Assembly (NCBI GenBank): GCA_947259585.1
Contig: CAMYMV010000004.1
Location: 21,088-85,087 of the forward strand
Length of the DNA: 64,000 nt
Source: an uncultured Gemmatimonadales bacterium
GTDB lineage: Bacteria > Gemmatimonadota > Gemmatimonadetes > Palauibacterales > Palauibacteraceae
Reading direction: 5' to 3'
The notes beneath the pieces are model-generated. The model did no database searches. It was not told where the DNA came from and saw only the letters and a list, made by a program, of their open reading frames with translations. The translations under genes were made by a program, and so were the position numbers. Position 1 is the stretch's first letter, and each line of letters opens with the position of its first letter. Positions 51,267 to 60,495 of the stretch are shown here, one piece after another.

Positions 51267-54200
51267 TCAGAAGCCGCCGTTGAACACGAACTGGAAGAAC
51301 CAACTCTTGTCCGGTCGCTGTAGCGGATTGACGATATCTCCCTCGAGAAGGATCAGCCCGAACAGGTTGAGTCGTAACCCGAAGCCGACGCTCGTGTTGA
51401 ACGACCGGTCGCATGCCGACGTGACTTGGCCGATCTCGTTCAGCTCGGTCTCGCAGCCGAAGATGCTCGGCTTCAGATCGTTGGTCCAGGCCATGCCGGC
51501 ATCGAAGAAAGCGATGAAGTCCAGCGGCGGGAAAGCGCCTCTGCCGAGAACGCCCAGCGGCCCGAGCAGGGGCAGTCGGGGTTCGAGGTTGAACACCGCC
51601 ACCTTGCTTCCGAGTAGATCGTCGATCTCCGTGCACGCGTTGATCTCCCCGGGCTCGAAGTCCGGGAAGGTGCACTCGTTGACCGAGAAGCTGTTGGTCT
51701 CGTAGCCACGAACGAGCGACGCCCACCCCACGTAGATCTGCGAGAGCCTCGGGTCATCCGCGTCCTTGCCGTAGCGGCCGGTCGTCATGCCCCGGAAGGC
51801 AATCGTGAACGGAAAGACCGGCATGAAGTACTTCCGGTAGTCGAACGTGAAGTTGTAGATCTGGATCGACCCGATCGCCGGCGACACGTCCAGTCGGTAG
51901 CGCTGGCCGAGCACCGGCCCGTTCCCCCCGAAGATCGAGCTGTCGTATACGAGCGCCACACCGGCCCGTCCGAGGTTCAGGGTCGATGGTGCCGGGATAT
52001 CCTCCTTCTCGTCGAAGATCTTCTGGCCGCCGAGCGTGAAGATCTCCGTCTTCAGATCTCGCGCGAAGTCGATGCTCTGCAGCCCGCCGCTGAACTCCAG
52101 CCGCTGTGCGCGGTTGAGCGGATAGGCCACGAAGCCGATCACCGAGCGGTTGATCTGGTAGAACCGCTCGGTCGTGAACACCTGGACAGGCACCCCGTCG
52201 ACCTCGCCGACCCCGAAGCCCGCCCTCTGGCTCACCAGCGGTATCTGCGAGAGCTGACCGCCCACGTTCCAGCGTCCGCGTCGGTTCTCGTACACCAGCG
52301 ACAAGAGCGTCGAGCGGTCGATGCTGCCCGCGGACGTGTTCACCTGGATGGCCGCCGCCAGGTTTCGGTTTCCGAGCATGTCGCTGAAGAAGAGCTGGGC
52401 CCCGGCGCCGACGAAGAAGCCGAACTGATCGGCTCCGACGGCAAGCGATGGCTGTGACACGAAGTCCAGCGAGAGCCCGGGGTTGTAGTCGCCGAAGTCG
52501 AACGTCAGGGCATCGGCCAGCCCGATCCGCGGGTTCTCGATGAGCGCCAGCAGGTCGGTGGCCCGCTCCTCCGGCGGGAGAATCGCCGGATAGACGCCGG
52601 CATCCTGGAAATCCCCGGCCGCGGCCAGATCCTCCTCGCGAGCCCTCGTAGCCTCCGCGTAGGCATCCGCCAGCGCCTCGTGGGATTCCGCCGTGTAGAT
52701 GTTCCAGCGGAACGGACCGTGCCAGTACACGCTGTAGGCTATCTTGCCCGTTTCGCTCGCGACGGAGAGCGCGGGGCTGAGCGCCGTGATTCCGGCCACC
52801 CCGGTCTGGACGTTGGTCAACTGGTCGATCTGGCCGGTCGCGAGCTCCAGCCGGTAGATGTTGGGGATCCCCGTTTCGTCGGAGAGGAAGAGCACGAACC
52901 GCCCGTCGGGCGTGAAGGAGGGGTTGATGTTCTTGCCCTCCAGATTCGGGAGCTGCTCGATCTCACCCGTCGTCAGGTCGTAGAGGGCAAGCTGGTAGTT
53001 ACCGAAGTCCAGCCGGCCCAGGTCGCTGTCGAAACGGTCGGTGACGAAGACGATCTTCGTCCCGTCCGGCGAGAACTCGGGCTCGAGGTCAGCGAACGGA
53101 TCGTCGGTCAGACGAACCGTCTCCTGGGTCTCGATGTCGTACAGCCACAGGTCGGTGAAGCCGCTCTGCATGGCCGAGAAGGCGACCCGTTCGTCCTCCG
53201 ACCAGGTCGGGTTCGTGATCTCATCCAGCTCGTCGAACTTGTACTCGTCGACCCTCTTCCTCTTGTCGACGTCGATGATCGAGAGCACCGGGCTGCCCTT
53301 GTTGACTCCTGCCAGGGCGAACCGGTTGCTGTCCGGATGCCAGGCTCCCGAGGAGAGGATGAACTGAAGCGCCTCGAAGTGCGGATCGACGGCAGCGTTC
53401 GTGACCTTGTCGATCGTCTCGCCGGTGTTCGCGTCCGCGAGAAAGAGGTCGATCGAAAACAGGCCCGCCTCGGAAAGGTAGAGGATCTCCTGGCCGTCCG
53501 GGCTGATCGAGGGCGCGACGTTCTGCCGACCGCCGGGCCCATCCTCTCCGCCGATGATCAGCTTCCCGTACACCTCCGGTGGATCGGTCTGCTCGATGAT
53601 CGGCTCGTAGGCCTCCCACGTCGCCTCGTGCCAGTTGGCCGAGAGCGAGTCCACGGTCATGCCGAGGACCGCCTGGAACGCCCCGATCGCGCTCCCGGTC
53701 CGGCCGGCGACCTTGAGGATCCGGCCGACGATCTCGTCGCCGTAGGTGCCGGCGACGTAGGACCAGAGCGCCTGCCCGTAGCGATACGGGAAGAAGCGCG
53801 GATCGTTGAGCTGGCCGATCGACGGAAGGCAGTCGCACTCGACCCCGTCGCGCAGCCACATCGCGGTGTTCGGGTCGATCGGTCCGACCGAGAGGTACTC
53901 GGCCATCCCCTCGATGAACCACAGAGGCAGCCGGATGGCGCCGGGGATGTCGACCCCGGCCGCACCCGGACCCTGCCCCGTGACGTCGAACTGGAAGGCG
54001 TGAACGAGCTCGTGGCCGAGGACGTGATCGCTCTCCGACATCGTGTTCTGAAGCGGCAGGACGACCCGGCGCTTGAGGATCTCGGTGAAGCCGCCGGTCG
54101 ACTCGCCCACCTGCTGCGGCGTCGTGTTGGTCTGCTCGAAGTGGGGATGCGAAGCGTAGAGAACGAGAGGCTGCCGGGCCCGGATCTCGTGGTTCATGAT

Positions 54201-54437
54201 CCTCGAGAGCCTGGAGTACCAGCGCTCCGCCATGCGGCCGGCCATCAGGGCGGCCTGCCGCTCCTCCCCGTAGAAGTAGATGTCGAAGTGCTCCGTACGA
54301 ATGATCTCCCATTCGAACGCATCGTACTGGACCTTGTTCCGCCCGAAGTACTGCGCGCTCGCGCTGGAGGCGGCGGGTCCCAGAGCCACGAATGTCACGG
54401 CGCTCCAGAGAAGGAGTGCGCGAGGTGTCAACCGCAT
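51267..54437 (-). CDS. gluzincin peptidase / PD40 propeller / outer-membrane beta-barrel fusion
   Basis: A 1056-residue protein. It has a signal peptide ending SSASAQ. The peptidase-MA-like domain carries the zinc motif HELVH (142-146) and a third-ligand helix IEGMAEY. A TolB/PD40 propeller follows, with repeats such as SISPDGQEILYLSEAG, EFSPDGTKIVFVTDR and SFTPDGRFVLFLSDE. The C-terminal beta-barrel, rich in aromatic strands, ends FFQFVFNGGF, and the terminal Phe is the Bam recognition mark. The barrel resembles Omp85/surface-antigen types. It would place a metalloprotease at the outer membrane. GGAGG lies 4 nt before the ATG at 54437; an ATG at 54515 with GGAG is an alternative. Confidence 0.88.
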   Translation of the reverse strand: MRLTPRALLLWSAVTFVALGPAASSASAQYFGRNKVQYDAFEWEIIRTEHFDIYFYGEERQAALMAGRMAERWYSRLSRIMNHEIRARQPLVLYASHPHFEQTNTTPQQVGESTGGFTEILKRRVVLPLQNTMSESDHVLGHELVHAFQFDVTGQGPGAAGVDIPGAIRLPLWFIEGMAEYLSVGPIDPNTAMWLRDGVECDCLPSIGQLNDPRFFPYRYGQALWSYVAGTYGDEIVGRILKVAGRTGSAIGAFQAVLGMTVDSLSANWHEATWEAYEPIIEQTDPPEVYGKLIIGGEDGPGGRQNVAPSISPDGQEILYLSEAGLFSIDLFLADANTGETIDKVTNAAVDPHFEALQFILSSGAWHPDSNRFALAGVNKGSPVLSIIDVDKRKRVDEYKFDELDEITNPTWSEDERVAFSAMQSGFTDLWLYDIETQETVRLTDDPFADLEPEFSPDGTKIVFVTDRFDSDLGRLDFGNYQLALYDLTTGEIEQLPNLEGKNINPSFTPDGRFVLFLSDETGIPNIYRLELATGQIDQLTNVQTGVAGITALSPALSVASETGKIAYSVYWHGPFRWNIYTAESHEALADAYAEATRAREEDLAAAGDFQDAGVYPAILPPEERATDLLALIENPRIGLADALTFDFGDYNPGLSLDFVSQPSLAVGADQFGFFVGAGAQLFFSDMLGNRNLAAAIQVNTSAGSIDRSTLLSLVYENRRGRWNVGGQLSQIPLVSQRAGFGVGEVDGVPVQVFTTERFYQINRSVIGFVAYPLNRAQRLEFSGGLQSIDFARDLKTEIFTLGGQKIFDEKEDIPAPSTLNLGRAGVALVYDSSIFGGNGPVLGQRYRLDVSPAIGSIQIYNFTFDYRKYFMPVFPFTIAFRGMTTGRYGKDADDPRLSQIYVGWASLVRGYETNSFSVNECTFPDFEPGEINACTEIDDLLGSKVAVFNLEPRLPLLGPLGVLGRGAFPPLDFIAFFDAGMAWTNDLKPSIFGCETELNEIGQVTSACDRSFNTSVGFGLRLNLFGLILLEGDIVNPLQRPDKSWFFQFVFNGGF

Positions 54438-54771
54438 CAGACCTCCATTTACCATGCCGACAGCAGTCCAGATTCGCGCCGATCGAGCGACAGCCGGATC
54501 ACGAGCGCGTTTCATCCATACTCCTATGACTGGACCTGTGCGCCCCGCGTTACATCGAACGGCCCGATGCCGAGGTTACGGCTTTGGCCCGCACTGATCA
54601 ACGTCTCACCCGTAAGAAACCGAACATGGGCGCGCGTGTTCCGGCCTCCCGCCGATGTCGGCCGACTGGCGGGAACCTGATTCCGGCGTCGTGGCTCCTA
54701 TCTAACGTCGGGTCATGGTCTCCCAAGGACCCGTTCGAGAAGAAGACTCGGAAGAAGAGGACGGAGGAGAG
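54438..54771. other. 334-bp divergent intergenic region, no gene seen
   Basis: Separates the barrel fusion from the DUF302 gene. It must hold both promoters. Minus strand: TTGATC (around 54590) with a 17-nt spacer to TAACCT is a weak candidate. Plus strand: TATCTA near 54700 is a possible -10. Neither is convincing. The frames that cross it have low coding character. Confidence 0.4.
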
Positions 54772-55167
54772 ATGCAAGACGTCAGCTACGCCTTCGGCAA
54801 GACTCTGCCCGGAACCACCTATGAGGAGGCGATCTCCCGGGTGGAGGGAGCCCTGCAGCAGCAGGGCTTCGGAATCCTGACCCGTATCGACGTCAGGGCG
54901 ACGCTCAAGGAGAAGATCGACGTCGACTTCAAGCCGTACGTCATCCTGGGGGCGTGCAATCCGGGGCTCGCACATCGCGCGCTCGGCGCGGACGACAGTA
55001 TCGGTCTGCTGCTCCCCTGCAACGTCGTCGTGACGGAGACGGATGTGGGCGCGGAGGTATCCTTCGCCAGCCCGAGGTCGATGCTGGATCTCGCCGCCAT
55101 CGATGAGATCCTCCCGGTCGCGGATGAAGCCGAGCGGCGTCTGCGGGAGGCCTGCGATTCGCTCTAG
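54772..55167 (+). CDS. DUF302 family protein
   Basis: A 131-residue cytoplasmic protein matching DUF302: YEEAISRVEGALQQQGFGIL, RIDVRATLKEKID, YVILGACNPGLAHRAL, GLLLPCNVVV and the closing helix RRLREACDSL. The fold is known and dimeric, but the function is not; some members accompany sulphur or metal metabolism. GGAGGA precedes the ATG at 54772. Its stop TAG overlaps the convergent hydrolase stop in a shared CTAG. Confidence 0.9.
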   Translation: MQDVSYAFGKTLPGTTYEEAISRVEGALQQQGFGILTRIDVRATLKEKIDVDFKPYVILGACNPGLAHRALGADDSIGLLLPCNVVVTETDVGAEVSFASPRSMLDLAAIDEILPVADEAERRLREACDSL

Positions 55168-56564
55168 GAGCCTGCCTCGACACGCTCGGAGAGGCTCTCC
55201 CGTAGAAAGCGGAGGATCCGAGGCCAGGAGTCACGTTCGGCCGCGGCGTATGCGGCGGCACTTCCGCCCAGCGCGAAGTTCGGCGTCGCCGACAGACCGG
55301 TGGTCGGGCGGAATGGTCGGCCGATCGCATGGCCTGCGCCCTCATAGTACAGATGGATCGCCGGGTAACGATGCCCGTTGGCCTCCAGACGATCAATGAT
55401 CTTCTCGGCCATGAGGGTGGACGGCCACAGAAGGTCGTTGCCGCCGGACACGAGCAGCACGGGCCCGTTGATCCTCTCCACCGGGATCCCGGCTCTCTCC
55501 ACGACGCTTCTGGCATCGAGGCTGGCCCGGTAGAGGTGGACGATGTAGCGCGTCCCGCCGGCCGTAAGCTCGCTGATTCTGTCCTCGTCGGAGGTGAAGG
55601 GGACGAAATCGACCGGACTTCCGTTCCGTGACCAGGACGACCTCCGCGACCCGCTGAAGTCCAGGCCCTGCCAGACGACGTGGCTCGGGACGTACGCGAC
55701 GACCGCTTGCACCACGGGATTCGCGGAGGCGATCAGCAAGGCCAGCTCCGCGCCCTTCGAGGCGCCCAAGACCCCGATCCTCGACGCCTCCACCTCCGAC
55801 CTCCCCTCGAGCCACCGGACCCCCCGCTCGACGCTCTCGAGAGGCACGAGCCAGAGTCCTTGTGGCAGCTCCTCCATGCCCGGGACCGGATTCCCCGCGG
55901 CGTCGGGCCAGGAACAGTAGGCCAGAGCGAGCGCAGCGAACCCGTGCGACGCGAGCGCGGCCGCCTTCGCCTCGGCACTCTGGAGGCCGCATTCGGAGCC
56001 ACCCAGCACGAGCAGAGCCGGGTATGGTCCGGTGCCGGACGCCGGCGAAGGCATAAAGAACGTCCCGATGAGGGCGTCGGTCCGCACCGGTACGACCTGG
56101 ACACCTGGCCTCACGATGTGCCTGACGAGCTCCGCTTCGGCCACGACCGCTCCATCCACTTCCGCCTGCAGGTGGACCAACTGGGCGTTCGGGAGTCCGG
56201 TCGTGACCGCCGGGGCGGTTGTGTCTCTCACGGCCGACCAGAAGAGCCCCATCGCATCGAGGCCTTCGTAGGAGCCCGCGAGCGGCGCGTCGGCGGCGAG
56301 ATCGATCCGGCCGCTCCTCGTGGCCGCGAACTCGGCGCTCGATACCCACGTGCCGAGCTGCGACGAGGCGACCATGCGGAGGATCGTCCTCTGGCCCGGA
56401 TCCAGGCCGGAAAGCGAGACTACCACCTCTTCGTCGATCAGCACTTCGTCGGCGGAGAGGTGGATTCTGGGTTGCCCGATGACAGGTTCAGCGCCCCACG
56501 GCGCCGCGGCCATGAAGGCTGCTGCGAGGAGGAACGGGGTCGAGCCGGGGCTGGTTCTGTTCAT
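55164..56564 (-). CDS. BAAT-type acyl-CoA thioesterase/hydrolase, exported
   Basis: A 466-residue protein. A signal peptide is followed by an N-terminal beta-sandwich like that of acyl-CoA thioester hydrolase/bile-acid N-acyltransferase (IHLSADEVLIDEEVVVSLSG). An alpha/beta hydrolase follows with nucleophile GASKGAEL, aspartate VSGGNDLLWPS and histidine YEGAGHAIG. BAAT enzymes use Cys and thioesterases use Ser; here the nucleophile is Ser, favouring hydrolysis. Cys residues in GGSECGL and YCSWPD are family-typical. Periplasmic targeting is odd for an acyl-CoA enzyme, so the real substrate may be another ester. The upstream acyl-CoA ligase is divergent. Confidence 0.82.
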   Translation of the reverse strand: MNRTSPGSTPFLLAAAFMAAAPWGAEPVIGQPRIHLSADEVLIDEEVVVSLSGLDPGQRTILRMVASSQLGTWVSSAEFAATRSGRIDLAADAPLAGSYEGLDAMGLFWSAVRDTTAPAVTTGLPNAQLVHLQAEVDGAVVAEAELVRHIVRPGVQVVPVRTDALIGTFFMPSPASGTGPYPALLVLGGSECGLQSAEAKAAALASHGFAALALAYCSWPDAAGNPVPGMEELPQGLWLVPLESVERGVRWLEGRSEVEASRIGVLGASKGAELALLIASANPVVQAVVAYVPSHVVWQGLDFSGSRRSSWSRNGSPVDFVPFTSDEDRISELTAGGTRYIVHLYRASLDARSVVERAGIPVERINGPVLLVSGGNDLLWPSTLMAEKIIDRLEANGHRYPAIHLYYEGAGHAIGRPFRPTTGLSATPNFALGGSAAAYAAAERDSWPRILRFLRESLSERVEAGS

Positions 56565-56704
56565 CGGTGACAGCGGCGCTCGGCATGAAGGCACTCGGTA
56601 CGGCTTTCGTCCGAAGCTACGAGCCCCCTTTTTGCCGGCGCCAGGCCACGCCAGATTCCCCGCTCGAAGCCGGGCGAGAACTTCGATTCGACCAGAGGAG
56701 TGGA

Positions 56705-58357
56705 ATGAGCGATACCGAGCGACCGTGGGTGGACGGCATGACGATCGGCCAGGTGCTGTCGGAGGCCGCTGCCCGGGTTCCTGATGGAGAGGCCCTCGTC
56801 TTTCCGCAAGCCGCCTTCCGCTGCACCTACGCGGAGTACGACCGACTGGTCGACAGGGCAGCGGCCGGGCTTGTCTCCCTCGGCACGAAACCGGGCGATC
56901 ACGTCGCGATCTGGGCGACCAACTGGCCGCAGTGGCCGATCCTGCAGCTGGCCAGCGCACGGGTCGGGGCGGTCCTCGTCACGATCAACCCGGCCTACCG
57001 TCCCGAGGAGCTGGCCTACGTGCTCGAGCAGGCGGACGTTCGGACCCTGTTCACGATCGACAGGTTCAAGACGTCGGACTACTTCGCCATGCTCGGCGAA
57101 ACCCTGCCCGAGCTGGCGGATTCGACGCCCGGCGAGCTCGACTCTGACCAGTTCCCCGAGCTTCGTTGGATCGTCTCTCTGACCGAGCATGGCGCCGCGG
57201 GCATGATCTCCTGGGAGGATATGCTGCACCGCGGAGATGACCTCGAGCCCGAGGCGTTGACCGCTTTCGCCGCTGAACTGTCGCCCGACGACCCGATCAA
57301 CCTGCAGTTCACCTCCGGCACGACCGGTTTCCCCAAGGGCGCGCTCCTGTCGCACCGCAACATGCTCCTGAACGCCTATTACTTCGCCGAGGGCCTCCGA
57401 ATCACCGAGCGGGACCGCGTCTGCGTGCCCGTCCAGTTCTACCATTGCTTCGGATGCGTCATCGGCACGCTCGTGTCGCTCATCGCGCGCGCCACGATGC
57501 TCGTTCCGAACGAGTATTTCGCGGCCACGGCGGCACTGGATTGCATCGAGCGCGAGCGCGCCACCGTGATCTACGGCGTCCCCACGATGTTCATCGGCGA
57601 GCTGGAGGATGAGACGTTCCCCGGGCGAGACCTTTCCTCCCTTCGGACCGGACTCATGGCCGGGAGCCCCTGCCCGGTCGAGGTGATGAACCGGGTGATC
57701 GACGACATGGGCGTGGGAGGTATAGCGATCGGATACGGCCTGACCGAGGCATCGCCCGGCGTGACGATGACCGGGTTGGATGACCCCGTCGAGTGGAGAG
57801 TGGAGACGGTGGGCACACCGTTCGAGGGCGTCGAGATCAGGATCATGGATGGGGACGGCCGGGAGCTCCCCGACGGCCAGCAGGGCGAGCTTTGCGTGAG
57901 GGGACACAACGTCATGCTCGGCTACTACAAGATGCCGGAGGCGACGGCGGATGCCATCGACCCGGACGGCTGGTTGCACACCGGCGACGTCGCCGTGCGG
58001 GACGAGAACGGCCGCTACCGCATCACCGGACGAATAAAGGACATGATCATCCGCGGCGGAGAGAACGTCTATCCGCGGGAGATCGAAGAGCTCCTCCACT
58101 CGCACCCCGATGTCGTCGATGCCCAGGTTTTCGGCGTGCCGGACGCTCGAATGGGCGAGGAAGTCTGCGTCTGGGTCAAGCTGCAGGGTGGATCGAGCGT
58201 CGACGAAGAGGGAATCCGTGAGTTCTGCCGAGCGCACCTGGCACACTACAAGATACCCCGACACGTCGTGTTCGTGGAGGAGTTCCCGGAGACCGTGACC
58301 GGCAAGGTACAGAAGTTCAAGATGCGTGAAAAAACAGTAGCGAGCCTGGGGCTTTAG
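56705..58357 (+). CDS. acyl-CoA synthetase (AMP-binding, FadD-like)
   Basis: A 550-residue adenylate-forming ligase activating a medium-chain or aromatic carboxylic acid to its CoA ester. The P-loop is FTSGTTGFPKGALLSHRN. YGLTEASPGVTMT is the A5 motif, TGDVAVRDENGRYRITGRIKD spans A7-A8, and GGENVYPREIEELL and the A10 lysine in TVTGKVQKFKMRE follow. The sequence resembles AMP-binding proteins described as fatty-acid-CoA ligases of the 3-methylmercaptopropionyl/medium-chain group. AGAGGAG precedes the ATG at 56705; the longer frame lies over the divergent gene's promoter. Confidence 0.93.
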   Translation: MSDTERPWVDGMTIGQVLSEAAARVPDGEALVFPQAAFRCTYAEYDRLVDRAAAGLVSLGTKPGDHVAIWATNWPQWPILQLASARVGAVLVTINPAYRPEELAYVLEQADVRTLFTIDRFKTSDYFAMLGETLPELADSTPGELDSDQFPELRWIVSLTEHGAAGMISWEDMLHRGDDLEPEALTAFAAELSPDDPINLQFTSGTTGFPKGALLSHRNMLLNAYYFAEGLRITERDRVCVPVQFYHCFGCVIGTLVSLIARATMLVPNEYFAATAALDCIERERATVIYGVPTMFIGELEDETFPGRDLSSLRTGLMAGSPCPVEVMNRVIDDMGVGGIAIGYGLTEASPGVTMTGLDDPVEWRVETVGTPFEGVEIRIMDGDGRELPDGQQGELCVRGHNVMLGYYKMPEATADAIDPDGWLHTGDVAVRDENGRYRITGRIKDMIIRGGENVYPREIEELLHSHPDVVDAQVFGVPDARMGEEVCVWVKLQGGSSVDEEGIREFCRAHLAHYKIPRHVVFVEEFPETVTGKVQKFKMREKTVASLGL

Positions 58358-58407
58358 CGCCGGTTCGCGTGCGAGCCGAGACCGAGTCCTTCAAGGAGGC
58401 GAATACG

Positions 58408-60495
58408 ATGCGAACCGATCATCCGGAACCTCTCGCCCGCCGCGCGTCGGGCGCGTCGCTGATACTGGTTGCCATGCTTTCGGCGACGGGTTCGGGGCTC
58501 GCGCAGACGGCGCAGCACCCGCTCGATCCTCTCGGTTGGGAGGAACATTGGATCGTGCTTGATGCGATCGGGTCCGCGGGTCATGGCACAGACTCCACCC
58601 GCTATGCGCTGATCACCCTGAAGGAACCGGACAAGGGGGCCGTGGCAGCCTGGTCGCCGGGAGAGCCGTTCGCGAGGGAGGCCTTCGCCATCGTCAAGGA
58701 GGGCACAAAGACCTTCGAGGCAGTGGTCGATCTCGACGCGGAATCCGTCGCAAGCTGGACAGAGGTCGAGGGCGTGCAGGCGACCTGGCTGGAAGAGGAG
58801 TACGGGCTTGCCGCCGGCATCGCGCTGGAGAGCGAGGAGTTCCGCGAGGGATTGCGGCGGCGCGGCTATTCGGAGCTCTCGCGGATCGAGTGCTTCGGTT
58901 TGCCGCTCGGCTACTTCGGTACCCCGCGCGAGCGGGGAAGGCGGCTGGCCACGGTCGAGTGCGTCGACACCTGGCGGGCTCGCAACACCTTTCCCCGCCT
59001 GATCGGCGGTCTCGAGGCCCTGGTGGACATGGACACCGGCGAGCTGATCGAGGTCGTGGAGGGCGAGATCGTTCCGGTGGCCGCGGTGGACGCCGAGTTC
59101 GACGCCGCCTCGATCGGCAGCACCCGCGAGACCGGCGCTCCGATCTCCGTGGAGCAACCTCTGGGGCCGGGCTTCCAAATGGACGGCCACACGGTGCGCT
59201 GGCAGAAGTGGACCTTCCACCATCGCATGGACCCGCGTGTGGGCACTGTCGTGTCGAACGTGCGCTACGACGACGGGGACCGCGACCGGTCCGTGCTCTA
59301 CCAGGGACACCTTTCGGAGATCTTCGTCCCGTATATGGATCCGGCCGCGCCCTTCTATGCGTACAACTTCCTCGACGCCGGAGAGTACAGCGCGGGCGGA
59401 CTCGCGGCCCCGATGGAGCCCGGACTCGACTGTCCCGACAACTCCGTCTACTTCGACATGATCGTCGCGGGCGACGACGGGAAGCCGGGGGTGAAGCGCA
59501 ACGTCTCCTGTCTGTTCGAGAGGTATGCGGGCGATGTCGCCTGGCGGAAGCGCTCCGACAACCTCATGGAGAGCCGGCCGAGGCGTGATCTGGTGCTTCG
59601 GTTCATGGCGGTGCTCGGGAACTACGATTACGTGTTCGATTGGGTGTTCCGGCAGGATGGGTCGATCGAGGTCGTCGCCGGCGCGACGGGGATAGATGCC
59701 ACCAAGCCGGTCGCCCAGCGTGTCGCGAACGCGGACGTGCCTCGTGGAGCAGCGGTCCTCGCAAGCGCCGATCCGGCGGCAGCCGGCGGCTCGGCCGGCA
59801 GCTCGGCATCGGCAGGCGAGCGAGAGGAGGGCTGGTCGGCCGATCGACCCGACTCGTACGGTCGTTACATCGCCGAGAACCTGGTCGGCATCAACCACGA
59901 CCACTTCTTCAGCTTCCGCCTCGATCTGGACGTGGATGGCACCGCGAACAGCCTCGAGATCGACCGGCTCGTGAAACAACGCCTGCCGGACGACCACCCG
60001 CGAAAGAGCCTCTGGGTCGTGGATCCCACGCTGGCGCACTCGGAGGCCGATGCCAAGCTCCGCATCGACTTCGAACGGCCTGCGCTCTGGCGAGTGATAA
60101 ACCCGGCGATCGACAACTACCTGGGCTATCCGGTGAGCTACCAGGTGGTGCCCGGGTCCAACGCCGTGTCGCTCATGGATCCGGACGACTATCCGCAGCT
60201 GAGGGCCGGCTTCATCGACCATCACCTGTGGGTGACCCCCTACAGCCCGAACGAGCGGTTCGCGGCGGGACTCTATCCGACGTTGAGCGAGCCGGGACAG
60301 GGGCTGCCGGCGTGGACGGGAGCCGATCGACCGATCGCGGGCACCGACATCGTCGTGTGGTACACGGTCGGCTTCCACCACGTACCCCGCGCGGAGGACT
60401 GGCCGGTGATGCCCACGGCCCGGAAATCCTTCGAGCTCCGGCCGTTCGACTTCTTCGACCGGAACCCCGCGCTCGACCTGCCGGCCAGGCCATGA
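58408..60495 (+). CDS. copper-containing amine oxidase (TPQ), secreted
   Basis: A 695-residue enzyme oxidising primary amines to aldehyde, ammonia and H2O2. A signal peptide ends GSGLAQTAQ. The cofactor tyrosine is Tyr406 in LGNYDYVFDW, the catalytic base Asp323 in FLDAGEYSAG (83 residues apart, as in E. coli TynA), and the copper ligands His497 and His499 in NHDHFF with a third in GFHHVPRAEDWPVMP. A short Ala/Gly/Ser-rich insertion (about 448-470) precedes the histidine pair. GGAGG lies about 9 nt before the ATG at 58408. It overlaps the DUF2911 gene (ATGA). Confidence 0.95.
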   Translation: MRTDHPEPLARRASGASLILVAMLSATGSGLAQTAQHPLDPLGWEEHWIVLDAIGSAGHGTDSTRYALITLKEPDKGAVAAWSPGEPFAREAFAIVKEGTKTFEAVVDLDAESVASWTEVEGVQATWLEEEYGLAAGIALESEEFREGLRRRGYSELSRIECFGLPLGYFGTPRERGRRLATVECVDTWRARNTFPRLIGGLEALVDMDTGELIEVVEGEIVPVAAVDAEFDAASIGSTRETGAPISVEQPLGPGFQMDGHTVRWQKWTFHHRMDPRVGTVVSNVRYDDGDRDRSVLYQGHLSEIFVPYMDPAAPFYAYNFLDAGEYSAGGLAAPMEPGLDCPDNSVYFDMIVAGDDGKPGVKRNVSCLFERYAGDVAWRKRSDNLMESRPRRDLVLRFMAVLGNYDYVFDWVFRQDGSIEVVAGATGIDATKPVAQRVANADVPRGAAVLASADPAAAGGSAGSSASAGEREEGWSADRPDSYGRYIAENLVGINHDHFFSFRLDLDVDGTANSLEIDRLVKQRLPDDHPRKSLWVVDPTLAHSEADAKLRIDFERPALWRVINPAIDNYLGYPVSYQVVPGSNAVSLMDPDDYPQLRAGFIDHHLWVTPYSPNERFAAGLYPTLSEPGQGLPAWTGADRPIAGTDIVVWYTVGFHHVPRAEDWPVMPTARKSFELRPFDFFDRNPALDLPARP

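Noticed and set aside
52680..54680. 666-codon plus-strand frame over the barrel fusion
   Set aside because: Low-complexity Arg/Val/Asp composition, no motifs; a shadow of the peptidase domain.
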